Source of the DNA: Natrinema versiforme
GTDB taxonomy: Archaea; Halobacteriota; Halobacteria; Halobacteriales; Natrialbaceae
Direction: 5' to 3'
Assembly: GCF_005576615.1 (NCBI RefSeq)
Contig: NZ_CP040332.1
Coordinates: 62,001 to 126,000 of the forward strand
DNA length: 64,000 nucleotides
Part shown: piece by piece, positions 8,953 to 17,911 of the stretch
Layout: each line of letters opens with the position of its first letter
Position numbering within the stretch: the first letter of the stretch is position 1
Notes under the pieces: model-generated
Told to the model about the DNA's origin: nothing
Databases searched by the model: none
The model's input: the letters and a program-made list of their open reading frames with translations, nothing else
Position numbers and translations under genes: made by a program

Positions 8953-10125
8953 ATGGATTCCAGCGAAACCCGGGTTTCTGACCGCTCGAGAGGAGGGGAC
9001 AACCCGGTCAGAGATGCAACGCAGTCGTACCTGAAAACGCTCGGCGACGGCTCACGGACGGCCGTCGGACATGTCCTCGATGAGTTCATCCGCGAATGCG
9101 AACTCGAGCGGTTCGACGATATCAATCGCGATCTCTGTCGTGTCTATGGCGAGTATCTGACCGCCGAAACCAATCGCACCGACCGCGACCTCTCGGGACG
9201 GACGGCTCACACCTACTACGACTACGTGCGGGCGTTCCTCTCTTTTTGTGTCGGCGAAGGGCTGTTAGATACGAATCCGGCTCACCAGAACGATATCGAG
9301 AAATTCCTGCCGGGAATCGACACCCAGCCCGACCGCCAGTTCTGGTCGGTTGACCAACGAGAGACACTACTTCGGCACTTCGACCGGCAGGTCGACAGCG
9401 CCCTCGAGCCGCCACGTGCCCCCTACGAGATCCGTCTCGAGCGGTACCGGCTTCGGGCACTGATCGCCGTTCTCGGACTGACGGGCGTCCGCGGTGGGGA
9501 AGTGTTCTCGAAACCGCGTGACGAACGCCGCAACGGGATCACGTGGACCGATGTCGATATTGAGGGGGATACGCTCACCGTCCGCGGGAAGGTCAAACGA
9601 ACTGATCGCAATCCCTTCGAAGACGTGCAGCTCCCTGATCGGGCGGCGTCGAAACTCGCAAAGTACTACGAGGTCGCCGACCCACCGACCGACGAGTGGC
9701 CGGTCTTTCCCACGAATCACTACCCCTCGAAGCGGAAAGCGCTTGAGCGAGAGTTCTCCGAGACCCGCGTCGATACGATGCTCGAGCGAAACGCAATCGA
9801 TGAGCTGCTACGCGAGCACGAGGTTCCGCCACCCGCGATCTCAACGAACGGCACGCGGTCGGTCCTGAAACGGATCTCGGAGTCGCTGGCACCGCTGTAT
9901 GAGTGTATCGAGTACGATTCTGATGCGAACGTCTATCTGAAACCCCACGGCGCGAGACGTGGACTCGGGCACGAACTGGTCCGCAAAGGTCACACGACAG
10001 TTGCACAGAAATCGTTGCGCCACGGCTCGCCGGATGTGACCGAACAGTCCTACCAGAACGTGAAGGCCAGCGAAACGGCGAAAGACGTCACTGACATCCT
10101 CGAGCAAAGGAGTGACGAACGATGA
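8953..10125 (+). CDS. Tyrosine recombinase/integrase, XerC/D type
   Basis: Site-specific recombinase of the tyrosine (phage integrase) family, 390 residues. An N-terminal SAM-like core-binding domain (about 15-115) precedes the catalytic domain. Active-site elements are the first Arg in LTGVRGGEVF (about residue 180), the box II HGARRGLGHELVRKGH (HxxR), the LRHGSPDVTEQ His/Arg segment, and the nucleophile in EQSYQNVK (about residue 367). All are present, so it should be catalytically competent. Its stop overlaps the ATG of a second, broken recombinase gene (ATGA). It sits at the edge of decayed DNA and is the likely agent of past rearrangement here. No tRNA gene or obvious att repeat is visible. 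Confidence 0.88.
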   Translation: MDSSETRVSDRSRGGDNPVRDATQSYLKTLGDGSRTAVGHVLDEFIRECELERFDDINRDLCRVYGEYLTAETNRTDRDLSGRTAHTYYDYVRAFLSFCVGEGLLDTNPAHQNDIEKFLPGIDTQPDRQFWSVDQRETLLRHFDRQVDSALEPPRAPYEIRLERYRLRALIAVLGLTGVRGGEVFSKPRDERRNGITWTDVDIEGDTLTVRGKVKRTDRNPFEDVQLPDRAASKLAKYYEVADPPTDEWPVFPTNHYPSKRKALEREFSETRVDTMLERNAIDELLREHEVPPPAISTNGTRSVLKRISESLAPLYECIEYDSDANVYLKPHGARRGLGHELVRKGHTTVAQKSLRHGSPDVTEQSYQNVKASETAKDVTDILEQRSDER

Positions 10126-10711
10126 CCTTCAGACGCGAAGAAGAGGATATGCACCCGACATTCGAACAGGGTATGCGTGAGTGGTTAGACGAGCGGGCTA
10201 CAACGCGATGTCCGACCGAGTACGGTCAGCGACCAGTTCGAACCGACGGACGACGAGGGAACCTTCGATTTCGACGCCGAGGACCCGCGAATCGTCTTCG
10301 GTGACGGCCGAAAGAACGGTTCCGGACGCGTCTCGGTCCAGTACGGCCTCGAGATGCTGGCCGACCGATGAGAACAACTCGCCGATCGGGACCAGTGGAA
10401 CGGTTATCTCTTTCCGAGCACGGCCGCTGAGAGTGGGCATCGCGCTCCGAATACGATCACGTCCCGGTTCAAGGCACTCGCAGGGCGGGCCGGTGTGACT
10501 GAGACGGCGACGCCGCATACGGCGGCGATTCTGGTACCGAACGTATGACGACGCCGTGAAACGGCTCGCGGACCGGATCGACGTGATCGCCGACGAACAG
10601 GACAGTGACGATTCCCGCGTCGTCACCAACTATCTGGGCGAGGAAGAAACTCGAAAACGGCGGCGGGAGTTCATGCGCGAACAGTTGGCAACGGCATTCG
10701 AGGGCGAGTGA
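10122..10711 (+). pseudogene. Second recombinase-type gene, broken
   Basis: Begins with ATG inside the integrase stop (ATGA) and opens MTFRREEEDMHPTFEQGMRE, an N-terminal core-binding-like segment. It then loses frame near 10210, resumes as DPRIVFGDGRKNGSGRVSVQ, hits an in-frame TGA at 10369-10371, and continues EQLADRDQWNGYLFPSTAAE. It shifts again near 10520 to RFWYRTYDDAVKRLADRID and ends at 10711. The order of surviving segments, with an apparent large internal deletion after the first 35 codons, fits a partner recombinase made in tandem with the upstream integrase. It can no longer make a full protein. Positions 10712-10993 hold no gene. Confidence 0.65.
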
Positions 10712-10993
10712 CTCACCGCTCTTTTCACTACGTTGTGTTGCTGTTTTCCCGATTATCGACCGTTAACCGGCTGGGACGCTCTCGAACCGCTTGAGGATAT
10801 TCGAGTCTAAAGCGGATACACCTGCAGGCCATGATAAACTCTATGATGCTACATAGAATATCGGGACGAAGCAACCGCTGACTCAAGAGGTATTCGATCC
10901 GTCTCGTTCCCCATCTTTCACAGAATCAGCTGCTCGCGGTCCGAACAGAACGATCGAACGTCGGACTCCCGTTTCTCAGTGCTCGTGAGCGTC

Positions 10994-11545
10994 CTACTCT
11001 TCGTGGCCGTCGTCGCTGTGGCCGTGCGTCGAATGGCGTTCCGTCGCGTCCGGCGACAGCTCCTCGCCGTCTTCCGAGAGCAGTTCCGCCTCGAACTCAT
11101 CGGGGACGTGTGCGGTGAAGATCGAGTAGTATCCGCCGGATTCGACCTCGAGTTCCATCGTTGTTTCCCCCGAGTCCGCGAAATCGACGCGGTACAACGT
11201 GTCTGACGACGGCTGTACGGTCTCGCCGTCGGTGACGCTGACGTCTGCGTCGCCGTGTTCGAAGAGATCCGTTGCCGTCTCCCCGGCGTGGTAGAGACCG
11301 TGATCGCCGCCCTCTTCCGCCGAAACAAACGCGAACTGCATATCGGGGTCGGGACCCTCTTGATAGGTGTACGCGTACGTCCCCGAATCGAGATCGTACA
11401 GTCCGCCCCATTCCCACGGCGGGTCCTCGTGTTCGTGCTCGTGATCGTCGCTCCCGGTGAGATCGCTCAGACAGCCGCTGCCGAGTACTGCTGTCGCTCC
11501 GATCGCACCGAGTCCGAACCGTCGTCTCGTTAGTGGCGTGGTCAT
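10994..11545 (-). CDS. Tat-exported His-rich lipoprotein, unknown family
   Basis: A 183-residue exported lipoprotein. The start carries a twin-arginine signal (TRRRFGLG) and a lipobox (LGSGC), so the mature protein should be anchored to the outer face of the membrane from about Cys25. Two clusters of metal-binding residues frame the body: DDHEHEHEDPPWEW just after the lipid anchor and RHSTHGHSDDGHEE at the C-terminus. No known domain is recognised in between. It follows ureF in the same direction after 151 bases. His-rich tails beside a urease cluster suggest nickel capture at the cell surface, which is inference; other divalent metals are possible. The acidic composition is ordinary for haloarchaea. 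Confidence 0.75.
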   Translation of the reverse strand: MTTPLTRRRFGLGAIGATAVLGSGCLSDLTGSDDHEHEHEDPPWEWGGLYDLDSGTYAYTYQEGPDPDMQFAFVSAEEGGDHGLYHAGETATDLFEHGDADVSVTDGETVQPSSDTLYRVDFADSGETTMELEVESGGYYSIFTAHVPDEFEAELLSEDGEELSPDATERHSTHGHSDDGHEE

Positions 11546-11696
11546 TACTGCTCCTCTCTCGCTGCGATCTGAATAGGATTGCTATTCGAGCAGTATCTCC
11601 GTACATGGCGCAGCCGCAGTTGATAGCACGACACTCGTCGATCGCCGGAGACCGAGCGGGACCGCTCGTGGGAGAGCCGATCGAGAATCGTCTCGA

Positions 11697-12461
11697 TCAG
11701 CTCATAAACAGCCGTCTGCCGGCGTGTTCGTGCCGCATCCCCATGATCTCGGCCAGCGGCGCGAACGAGGCCATCGCCGCGATGTCGTCGTCGATGTGGC
11801 GCTCGCAGATCGCCCTTATCTCCGGTTCCAGTATCTCGAGTACCGACTGGATCTCGGTGTGGCCGAACCGGCCGAGTCGCTGTGCGGCCCCGAGCAGTCC
11901 TGTCACGAACGAGTGTGCGTGTGCGAGACAGGACTCGAGTCGCGAGAGTCCCCGCGCCGCGGTGACGACACCGAAGACGACCGGATAGTGGCCCGGCGTC
12001 GCATCGGCCTTGATCGCGGCGGCGAAGTCGGCCACGATGTCGCCCCCGTCAGTCGCCGACGCAGAGGCTTCGTCCTGCATTTGACGGCTCCCGTTCGGGT
12101 TCGAAACCGTCGTCCCCGCGCCCGATTCCAGCAGCTCACAGAGCTTCGCACCCGCTTTCGTCGAACTCTCGCGGAACTCCTGCGGCATCGTTACCGCGTG
12201 CAGCCGTTCGTCGACGGCCAGCAACCGCTCGAGATCGACGGCGGCGCTCGCGGCGTGTGCGTTCGACAGCGCCACGGTCTCGCACGGGCCGACCACGCGC
12301 TGCAGGTAGGCCGCGATCAGTTTCCGAAGGTCGTCGCCGTCCTCGATCCGGTCTTCGTTGAGGTACTGCTCGAGCCCGTAGGAGGCGGTGTAGCCGCCAA
12401 CCGGGAGAAACGAGTCCGAGAGTCGAAGCGCCGTCAGAAACGCACTCGGATCAGTGGTCAT
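11697..12461 (-). CDS. ureF: Urease accessory protein UreF
   Basis: Urease maturation factor that works with UreD and UreG to load nickel into apo-urease. It contains the UreF landmarks LRLSDSFLPVGGYTASYGLEQ near the N-terminus and FAPLAEIMGMRHE near the C-terminus. An insertion rich in Ser/Gly/Asp (about residues 120-145) is not typical of bacterial UreF. The chosen start (MTTDPSAF) overlaps the last 11 bases of ureE. A longer in-frame reading runs 30 codons further upstream but there encodes a Thr/Val-repetitive peptide that is only the antisense of the His-rich ureE tail, so the longer start is rejected. It is the last gene of the urease operon. Confidence 0.9.
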   Translation of the reverse strand: MTTDPSAFLTALRLSDSFLPVGGYTASYGLEQYLNEDRIEDGDDLRKLIAAYLQRVVGPCETVALSNAHAASAAVDLERLLAVDERLHAVTMPQEFRESSTKAGAKLCELLESGAGTTVSNPNGSRQMQDEASASATDGGDIVADFAAAIKADATPGHYPVVFGVVTAARGLSRLESCLAHAHSFVTGLLGAAQRLGRFGHTEIQSVLEILEPEIRAICERHIDDDIAAMASFAPLAEIMGMRHEHAGRRLFMS

Positions 12462-13062
12462 GGCTGTGCTCGTGGCCTGTACCGTGACTGTGGTCGTGGC
12501 CTGTACCGTGGCTGTGGTCGTGGTCCGCACCGTGGGTGTGGCCAGGCTCACCGCCCGACCTGTCCCCTCCGTTGTCGAGATCCGTCACGAACAGGTCGGC
12601 CTCGACGGTCGTCTCCCGAAGTTCGGTGCCGGGGACGACATCCTCGACGACGCGCTCGACGATGTGCCGGTCGGCCTCGAGCGGGACGTAGACGGTCCCG
12701 TCCTCGACGGCGAGGTCCCAGTGCTGGTTCCCGACGCGGTGTCCGAGTTCGACCGCCGCCGCGAGCGCCTCGTCCGTCGCCTCGGGCAGCGAGATCGAGA
12801 TCGCGTCCAGCGGTTCGAACGCGACGACGATCATCCGATCGTCATCGACGAGCAGGACGTCGCCGGCCGACACCGCGGGCTTGTCGACGATGACGCCGAC
12901 GTCCGTCCCCGCATCGGTCGTCGTCCGGAACCGCGACCGGCGGCGGTTCTCGGCGTCGATAACGACGCGCTCTACGGCGTCGCGGACCGCGTACTCTGTG
13001 CGCAGCGCTGCGAGGTCGTCGTCGGCGTGGACGTTCCCGACGATGCCGTCGATTCGTTCCAT
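12451..13062 (-). CDS. ureE: Urease nickel chaperone UreE
   Basis: Nickel metallochaperone that delivers Ni2+ to the UreD-F-G complex. The 203-residue protein has the N-terminal UreE peptide-binding domain and the C-terminal metal-binding domain (IVVAFEPLDAISIS and GHRVGNQHWDLAVED). It ends in a tail with three tandem copies of a (H/D)HSHGTGH-like repeat (about residues 175-203), the classic nickel-storage tail. The frame is open far upstream, but the start at 13062 is fixed by overlap with the ureD stop (TGATG) and by similarity. It lies between ureD and ureF. Confidence 0.92.
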   Translation of the reverse strand: MERIDGIVGNVHADDDLAALRTEYAVRDAVERVVIDAENRRRSRFRTTTDAGTDVGVIVDKPAVSAGDVLLVDDDRMIVVAFEPLDAISISLPEATDEALAAAVELGHRVGNQHWDLAVEDGTVYVPLEADRHIVERVVEDVVPGTELRETTVEADLFVTDLDNGGDRSGGEPGHTHGADHDHSHGTGHDHSHGTGHEHSHDH

Positions 13063-14036
13063 CAGTATCGCCGGTCGGCGGGTATGCCGACCCCCAGTGT
13101 CGCCTGTCTCGTTTCGTCCCACGCACCGCGGAGCGCCTCGGTCACGTCGGCTTGCCGGTGGCCGAGGAGTCGGACGATCACCCCGGCGTCGTACGGCAGC
13201 CTCGAGACGCCGACGTGGACGCCGTCGCGGTCCGCGATCCGGTCGTGCACGGCCTCGGTCAGTGACTCGAGGTCCGGGTTCCGGCTCGATCCGTCGGCTG
13301 CGACTGCACCGTCGTCCCTGTCTCCGTGCTCGGCACTCGGAGCGAAGACGTACAGCGTCCCGACGACGCCGTACTCGCCGACGCTGGCCGGGTCCCGCGG
13401 ATCGCGCTCGTCGGGGCGCAGATCGACGGCGTCGGCACAGACTAATTGCCCGTCGCACTCGGCCTCGACGCGCGCGTGGTAGTGGTCGAACCCGAACGGC
13501 TCGTGGTCGGTCAACCCGTCCGGGACGAGCACGTCGGCGACGACCACGACCGCGTCGGCCGCGAGGTCGACGGCTACCGTCTGGAGACAGCGTGCATTTT
13601 CGTTGACGATCGTCGGTCCCGGCACGTACTCGAGGTAGCTCCCCGACTCGGCTCGAAGCGACGTCTCGAGGTGGGCGTAGTTGGCGGCCATGCTGTGGAC
13701 CTTCGTCGCGCTCTGGGTGGTGGCGTGCGCGCGGGCACCGAGCTTGGTCTCGATAGCCATCCGGTGGCGGTCGCCCTGTGCGACGCCGCCGGTCGGCTCC
13801 TGTGCGACCAGCGTCGCGAGCCCGGGCGCTGGATCGGTGTCGAGAGTTCCAGTCAGGTGGTAGGGTACCTTCACGCGGTCCCGGACCATGCGGGTCGGCC
13901 CGTCGCCGCTGCGGGCAAAGGTCGCCTCGAGCAGCCCGTTCTTCCCGGGACCGCCGGCGGGGGCCTGCGCGAGCGATTCGTCGGCGTAGGCCTCGAAGGC
14001 GGGCGGCAGCCGCGCCGGATCTGCGCCGGCGCTCAC
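13062..14036 (-). CDS. ureD: Urease accessory protein UreD
   Basis: Urease assembly scaffold (UreD/UreH), 324 residues, binds apo-urease and recruits UreF and UreG. Recognisable UreD segments are [18 protein letters not shown] and [19 protein letters not shown]. An Asp/Gly/Ser-rich insertion (about 225-255) may be a halophile-specific loop. The start overlaps the ureG stop by four bases (ATGA), and the stop overlaps the ureE start, so translation of G, D and E is coupled. Confidence 0.9.
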   Translation of the reverse strand: MSAGADPARLPPAFEAYADESLAQAPAGGPGKNGLLEATFARSGDGPTRMVRDRVKVPYHLTGTLDTDPAPGLATLVAQEPTGGVAQGDRHRMAIETKLGARAHATTQSATKVHSMAANYAHLETSLRAESGSYLEYVPGPTIVNENARCLQTVAVDLAADAVVVVADVLVPDGLTDHEPFGFDHYHARVEAECDGQLVCADAVDLRPDERDPRDPASVGEYGVVGTLYVFAPSAEHGDRDDGAVAADGSSRNPDLESLTEAVHDRIADRDGVHVGVSRLPYDAGVIVRLLGHRQADVTEALRGAWDETRQATLGVGIPADRRY

Positions 14037-14653
14037 GCGAACAACACCTCCCGCTCGACGTGCTCGAGGACGCTATCGACCCCCTCGCCGTCCTTGCAGT
14101 TGGTGAAGACGAAGGGGTCGTCACCCCGGACTGCGGCGGCGTCTTCTTCGATCACGGTCAGATCGGCGTCGACGTGGGGTGCGAGGTCGGTCTTGTTGAC
14201 GACCAGTAGATCGGCTTGGGTGACGCCGGGGCCGCGCTTGCGCGGGATGTCCTCGCCCTCGGCGACCGAGATGACGAACAGGAAGTAGTCCGCGAGTTCG
14301 GGATTGAACGTCGCGGCGAGGTTGTCGCCGCCGCTCTCGATCAGGACCACGTCCAGTTCGGGGTGGCGCTCGGTGAACTCGTCGATGGCCGCGAGGTTCA
14401 TCGACGGATCCTCGCGGATGCCCGTGTGGGGACAGGCCCCGGTTTCGACGCCCTCGACCAGATCCGCGGGGAGCAGGTCCGCGAAGGACTCGCGGAAGAC
14501 GTCGGCGTCCTCTTGGGTCATGATGTCGTTGGCGATGACGCCGACCTCGTAGTCGCGCTCGACGAGTTCGGGGACGAGCCGACGGACCAGCGCCGTCTTG
14601 CCCGAGCCAACGGGACCGCCGAGGCCGACCTTCGCAACGTCGCGATACCCCAT
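14033..14653 (-). CDS. ureG: Urease accessory GTPase UreG
   Basis: GTP-dependent nickel insertase of the SIMIBI class, 206 residues. The P-loop GGPVGSGKT is near residue 12. The dimer-bridging nickel site [13 protein letters not shown] (CPH motif) and the switch region [13 protein letters not shown] are intact, as is the guanine-specificity motif VVNKTDL. The start overlaps the ureA stop (TGATG) and the stop overlaps ureD. Length and motifs match functional family members. Confidence 0.95.
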   Translation of the reverse strand: MGYRDVAKVGLGGPVGSGKTALVRRLVPELVERDYEVGVIANDIMTQEDADVFRESFADLLPADLVEGVETGACPHTGIREDPSMNLAAIDEFTERHPELDVVLIESGGDNLAATFNPELADYFLFVISVAEGEDIPRKRGPGVTQADLLVVNKTDLAPHVDADLTVIEEDAAAVRGDDPFVFTNCKDGEGVDSVLEHVEREVLFA

Positions 14654-15096
14654 CAGTCTCCCTCCATCGGCTGCGATCCGTCGTCGATTTCGCGTGCGTC
14701 GCTCTCGGCGGCCGCGTCCGTCTCGCTCTCTGTCCCGAGTTCCTCGTCGGGATCCGGATCGACGGTCTCGAGTTGCTCGTGGCTGTCGGCCCGGATCGGA
14801 TCGTGGACGGTGACGAGCTTGGTGCCGTCGGGGAAGACGGGTTCGATCTGGATCATGTCGACCATCTCGGGAACGCCGTCCATGACGTCCTCGCGAGTCA
14901 GCAGCTGGGTCGCCTCCGAGCGGATCTGCGAGACGGACTTGCCCTCGCGGGCGGCCTCGCAGGCCCAGTCGGAGATGTACGCGACCGTCTCGGGATGGTT
15001 GAGCTTCACGCCCCGTTCTTTGCGTCGTCGCGCGAGTTCGGCGGCCATGAAGACCGTCAACCGCTCCATTTCCTTCGGCGAGAGGTTCATTCCCAT
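14653..15096 (-). CDS. ureA: Urease gamma subunit
   Basis: Small structural subunit of urease. Residues 1-100 match the gamma subunit ([49 protein letters not shown]). About 45 further residues at the C-terminus are Asp/Glu-rich ([20 protein letters not shown]) and not part of the usual 100-residue fold. This may be a solubility tail for high salt. Translation may start at the first or third codon (MGM). It follows ureC after 117 bases and overlaps ureG. Confidence 0.92.
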   Translation of the reverse strand: MGMNLSPKEMERLTVFMAAELARRRKERGVKLNHPETVAYISDWACEAAREGKSVSQIRSEATQLLTREDVMDGVPEMVDMIQIEPVFPDGTKLVTVHDPIRADSHEQLETVDPDPDEELGTESETDAAAESDAREIDDGSQPMEGD

Positions 15097-15213
15097 CGGC
15101 GCACCTCCGTCGACCCGTTCGGCCGGCCGCGCCGGCTCGAGTCGGCTGTTCGCGTCGTCGGTACTACCGCACTCGCTGTCGTGGATGTCCGTGTGGAGCT
15201 GTCGATCATGAGT

Positions 15214-16920
15214 TCAGAGCAGGTATCGCTGGGCAAGGGGGACTTCGTCGGCCGGGTCGCAGGTGACGTGTTCGCCGTCGACTTCGACCTCGAACGTCTG
15301 GGCGTCGATCTCGATATCGTTCGGACAGTGGTCGTTGTGGTGCATGTCCGATTTCCGGACCGCTCGCGTGCCGCTGACGGGACGGACCGGCGTTTTCAGG
15401 TCGTAGGCCTCGCCGACATCGTTCTCGTCGGCCGCCTCGCTGACGAACGACACCGAGAGGCCCTGTTTCGCCCGACCCTGCGCCCCGGCGCGTTCGCGGC
15501 CGATAACGGGTTCGCAAGTCATCAGCGAGCCGTTCGCCTCCCCCATCTGGGACCAGACCGGGAAGCCACCCTTGATGACCGCCTTCGGCTTGACCCCGAA
15601 GAATTCCGGCTGCCACAGCGCGATGTCCGCCAGCTTGCCCGGCTCGAGCGAGCCGACGTAGTCGTCGATCCCCGCGGTGATCGCGGGGTTGATCGTGTAC
15701 TTCGCGACGTAGCGTTTGATTCGGGCGTTGTCGGCCTCGGTTCCCTCGTCTGCCTCGAGGGGACCCCGCTGGGCCTTCATCTTGTGGGCGGTTTGCCACG
15801 TGCGGCTGACGACCTCCGCCATTCGCCCCATCGCCTGGGAGTCGGAGGTCATCATCGAGATGGCGCCGGTGTCGTGGAGGACGTCCTCCGCGCCGATCGT
15901 CTCCGCGCGGATGCGCGACTCAGCGAAGGCGACGTCTTCCGGAATGTCGGGATCGAGGTGGTGACAGACCATGACCATGTCGAGATGTTCGTCGAACGTG
16001 TTCTCGGTGTAGGGCATCGACGGGTTCGTCGATGACGGCAGCATGTGCTCGTGGCCGATCAACTCGAGCACGTCGGGGGCGTGGCCCCCGCCGGCGCCCT
16101 CGATGTGGAACGTGTGGATCGCGCGGCCGTCGATGGCGTCGAAGGTGTCCTCGACGAACCCCGACTCGTTTAACGTGTCCGTGTGGATACAGACCTGGAT
16201 GTCTTCCTCGTCGGTGACCGCGAGACAGGTATCGATCGCGGCGGGGGTCGAGCCCCAGTCCTCGTGGAGCTTGAGCCCGGCCACGCCGGCTTCGATCTGT
16301 TCGCGGAGTGCCTCGGGCTCGCTGCTGTTGCCCTTGCCGTAGAAGCCGACATTGACCGGCCAATCTTCGGCGGCCTGCAGGAACCGTTTGACGTTCTCCG
16401 GACCGGGCGTACAGGTCGTCGCGCCGCCGCCGAAGCCGCCGCCGAGCATCGTCGTCACACCCGATCCGAGCGCGTGTTCGACCAGTTGCGGGCTGTTGAA
16501 GTGGACGTGGATGTCGAGCGCGCCGGGCGTCGCGATCAGCCCGTCGGCGGGAATCGTGTCCGTGCTCGCCCCGATCACCATGTCGACGCCGTCCATCGTA
16601 TCGGGATTGCCCGCCTTGCCGACACCGACGATTTTCCCGTTTCGAACGCCGATATCGCTCTTCCGAACGCCCAACACCGGGTCAATGATCACGACGTTCG
16701 TGAACGCCCAGTCGAGCGCCCCGTCGGCTTGGGTCGTCCCCGACTGCATTCCCATCCCGTCGCGCATCGTCTTCCCGCCGCCGAAGACGGCTTCCTCGCC
16801 GGGGACGGCGTGATCCCGTTCGATCTTCGCCAGCAGGTTCGTATCACCGAGCCGGAGTCGGTCGCCCTCGGTCGGCCCGAACAGTTCCGTGTACTCTCTC
16901 CGCGGGAGGTCGCGGCTCAT
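15214..16920 (-). CDS. ureC: Urease alpha (catalytic) subunit
   Basis: Catalytic subunit that hydrolyses urea to ammonia and carbamate at a dinuclear nickel centre, 568 residues. Ligands and flap are all present: [10 protein letters not shown] (HxH), [11 protein letters not shown] with the carbamylated Lys, HTDTLNES and [15 protein letters not shown] with the other His ligands, [20 protein letters not shown] (mobile flap Cys and His), and [11 protein letters not shown] with the metal-bound Asp. It starts inside the last codons of ureB (ATGA overlap). In this window urea can come from agmatine (agmatinase at 32419) or from ureide breakdown. Confidence 0.97.
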   Translation of the reverse strand: MSRDLPRREYTELFGPTEGDRLRLGDTNLLAKIERDHAVPGEEAVFGGGKTMRDGMGMQSGTTQADGALDWAFTNVVIIDPVLGVRKSDIGVRNGKIVGVGKAGNPDTMDGVDMVIGASTDTIPADGLIATPGALDIHVHFNSPQLVEHALGSGVTTMLGGGFGGGATTCTPGPENVKRFLQAAEDWPVNVGFYGKGNSSEPEALREQIEAGVAGLKLHEDWGSTPAAIDTCLAVTDEEDIQVCIHTDTLNESGFVEDTFDAIDGRAIHTFHIEGAGGGHAPDVLELIGHEHMLPSSTNPSMPYTENTFDEHLDMVMVCHHLDPDIPEDVAFAESRIRAETIGAEDVLHDTGAISMMTSDSQAMGRMAEVVSRTWQTAHKMKAQRGPLEADEGTEADNARIKRYVAKYTINPAITAGIDDYVGSLEPGKLADIALWQPEFFGVKPKAVIKGGFPVWSQMGEANGSLMTCEPVIGRERAGAQGRAKQGLSVSFVSEAADENDVGEAYDLKTPVRPVSGTRAVRKSDMHHNDHCPNDIEIDAQTFEVEVDGEHVTCDPADEVPLAQRYLL

Positions 16921-17303
16921 TCTGCTCCCTCCGAAATGTAGCCCTGCTCTCGAGCGCGCTCCAGTGCCGCCGCTTTCGCACCTTCGTCGTCGAGGCGGCC
17001 GTCGACCAAGCCGCCCATACCGCGGACGATTCGATCGCCGCCGATATCGACGAGATCGACATCGCGTTCACACCCCGGTTCGAACCTGACGGCGGTCCCC
17101 GCTGGAATGTCCAGTCGCATTCCGTAGGCGGCCTCCCGATCGAACTCGAGCCCGGGGTTGACCTCGAGGAAGTGGAAGTGCGAGCCGACTTGGACGGGTC
17201 GATCGCCGGTGTTCTCGACTGTCACCGTCTCGGTCGGTCGGCCCTCGTTTATCGTCACCGGCTCGTCGGATGGGAGCAGTTCGCCCGGGACGAACTCGCT
17301 CAT
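16917..17303 (-). CDS. ureB: Urease beta subunit
   Basis: Structural beta subunit of urease, 128 residues, of normal length. Family landmarks are [37 protein letters not shown] and [14 protein letters not shown]. The open frame extends another 124 codons upstream, but that part does not look like a urease. The start at 17303 is set by homology. It is the first structural gene of the operon. An inverted repeat and TATA-like element lie upstream. Confidence 0.93.
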   Translation of the reverse strand: MSEFVPGELLPSDEPVTINEGRPTETVTVENTGDRPVQVGSHFHFLEVNPGLEFDREAAYGMRLDIPAGTAVRFEPGCERDVDLVDIGGDRIVRGMGGLVDGRLDDEGAKAAALERAREQGYISEGAE

Positions 17304-17329
17304 CGCTCGATCACTCCGGCCCTCGCAAT

Positions 17330-17364
17330 GGGACGTACGATAACACGAAACGTCATTACGTCCC
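17330..17364. promoter_or_regulatory. Inverted repeat in the urease leader/promoter
   Basis: GGGACGTA (17330-17337) and TACGTCCC (17357-17364) are perfect 8-base inverted arms with a 19-base spacer, 27 bases upstream of ureB. A TATA-like stretch (gtaaatac read on the plus strand, about 17385-17392) lies just beyond, so the arms straddle the expected transcription start. It is a candidate operator. Confidence 0.4.
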
Positions 17365-17508
17365 GGACAAGACGGACGGAGTACGTAAATACACACGCGG
17401 ACAACAATATTTGCGAAACCCGGGACGACGCCGATAACCGATCCACTGTCTACAGATGTCGCTCCCGCAGCCCCTTCGAGACGTCCTCGCGGTGCGCTCA
17501 CGACGGCC

Positions 17509-17667
17509 TCAGTCGTTCGAAACAGCCCGTTGCGGGCGGACCCAACTGCGCAGTCGATCCGAGAACGACCCGAGGCCGAGTCCCGCGATGAACGAGAGGA
17601 TGCTTGGAACGAGTACCCAGAGGAGGTCGGGATGCTGTGCGCCGGTGTGTAGCGGAATATCGAGCAT
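17509..17667 (-). CDS. Small one-helix membrane protein upstream of urease
   Basis: A 52-residue protein with one central hydrophobic helix ([19 protein letters not shown]) followed by a basic tail ([12 protein letters not shown]), so the C-terminus should face the cytoplasm. The start [13 protein letters not shown] is preferred over a Met 36 codons upstream because the extra part is unlike the rest. A TATA-like stretch lies about 80 bases before it. It precedes ureB by 205 bases in the same direction. No family is recognised. It might assist urea or ammonia handling, but nothing in the sequence shows that. Flanking 17365-17508 and 17668-17911 hold no other gene. Confidence 0.6.
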   Translation of the reverse strand: MLDIPLHTGAQHPDLLWVLVPSILSFIAGLGLGSFSDRLRSWVRPQRAVSND

Positions 17668-17911
17668 ACACACATCTAGTGTGGGATACCGGTAGTGAAT
17701 ATCCTGATAACGGCCAAATTTACCGGACCGACCGTTCTCCCATTCCTTATACGACTTTGAGATGGATTCGTTCATATTTTTCGCTCACAAAGCCTCTACT
17801 CGGACGAAAACGCAAACGAAGGCGATGGGTGACGGAGACAATGTGACGGTCTCGAGGGTCACCCACCGGACGGTGCCGTCGCCGTCCAGCAAACTCGGGA
17901 GTCCGCTCTCG

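Noticed and set aside
10840-10857. TCTATG/CATAGA inverted repeat after the broken recombinase
   Set aside because: Six-base arms in AT-rich sequence are expected by chance, and nothing adjacent needs it.
12105-12125. A second GGGTTCGAAACC T-loop-like string
   Set aside because: It lies inside ureF coding sequence with normal codon reading and has no tRNA arms around it.
13063-14124. Long upstream extension of ureE
   Set aside because: Arg-rich frame antisense-like over ureD; the ureE start is fixed by overlap with the ureD stop.
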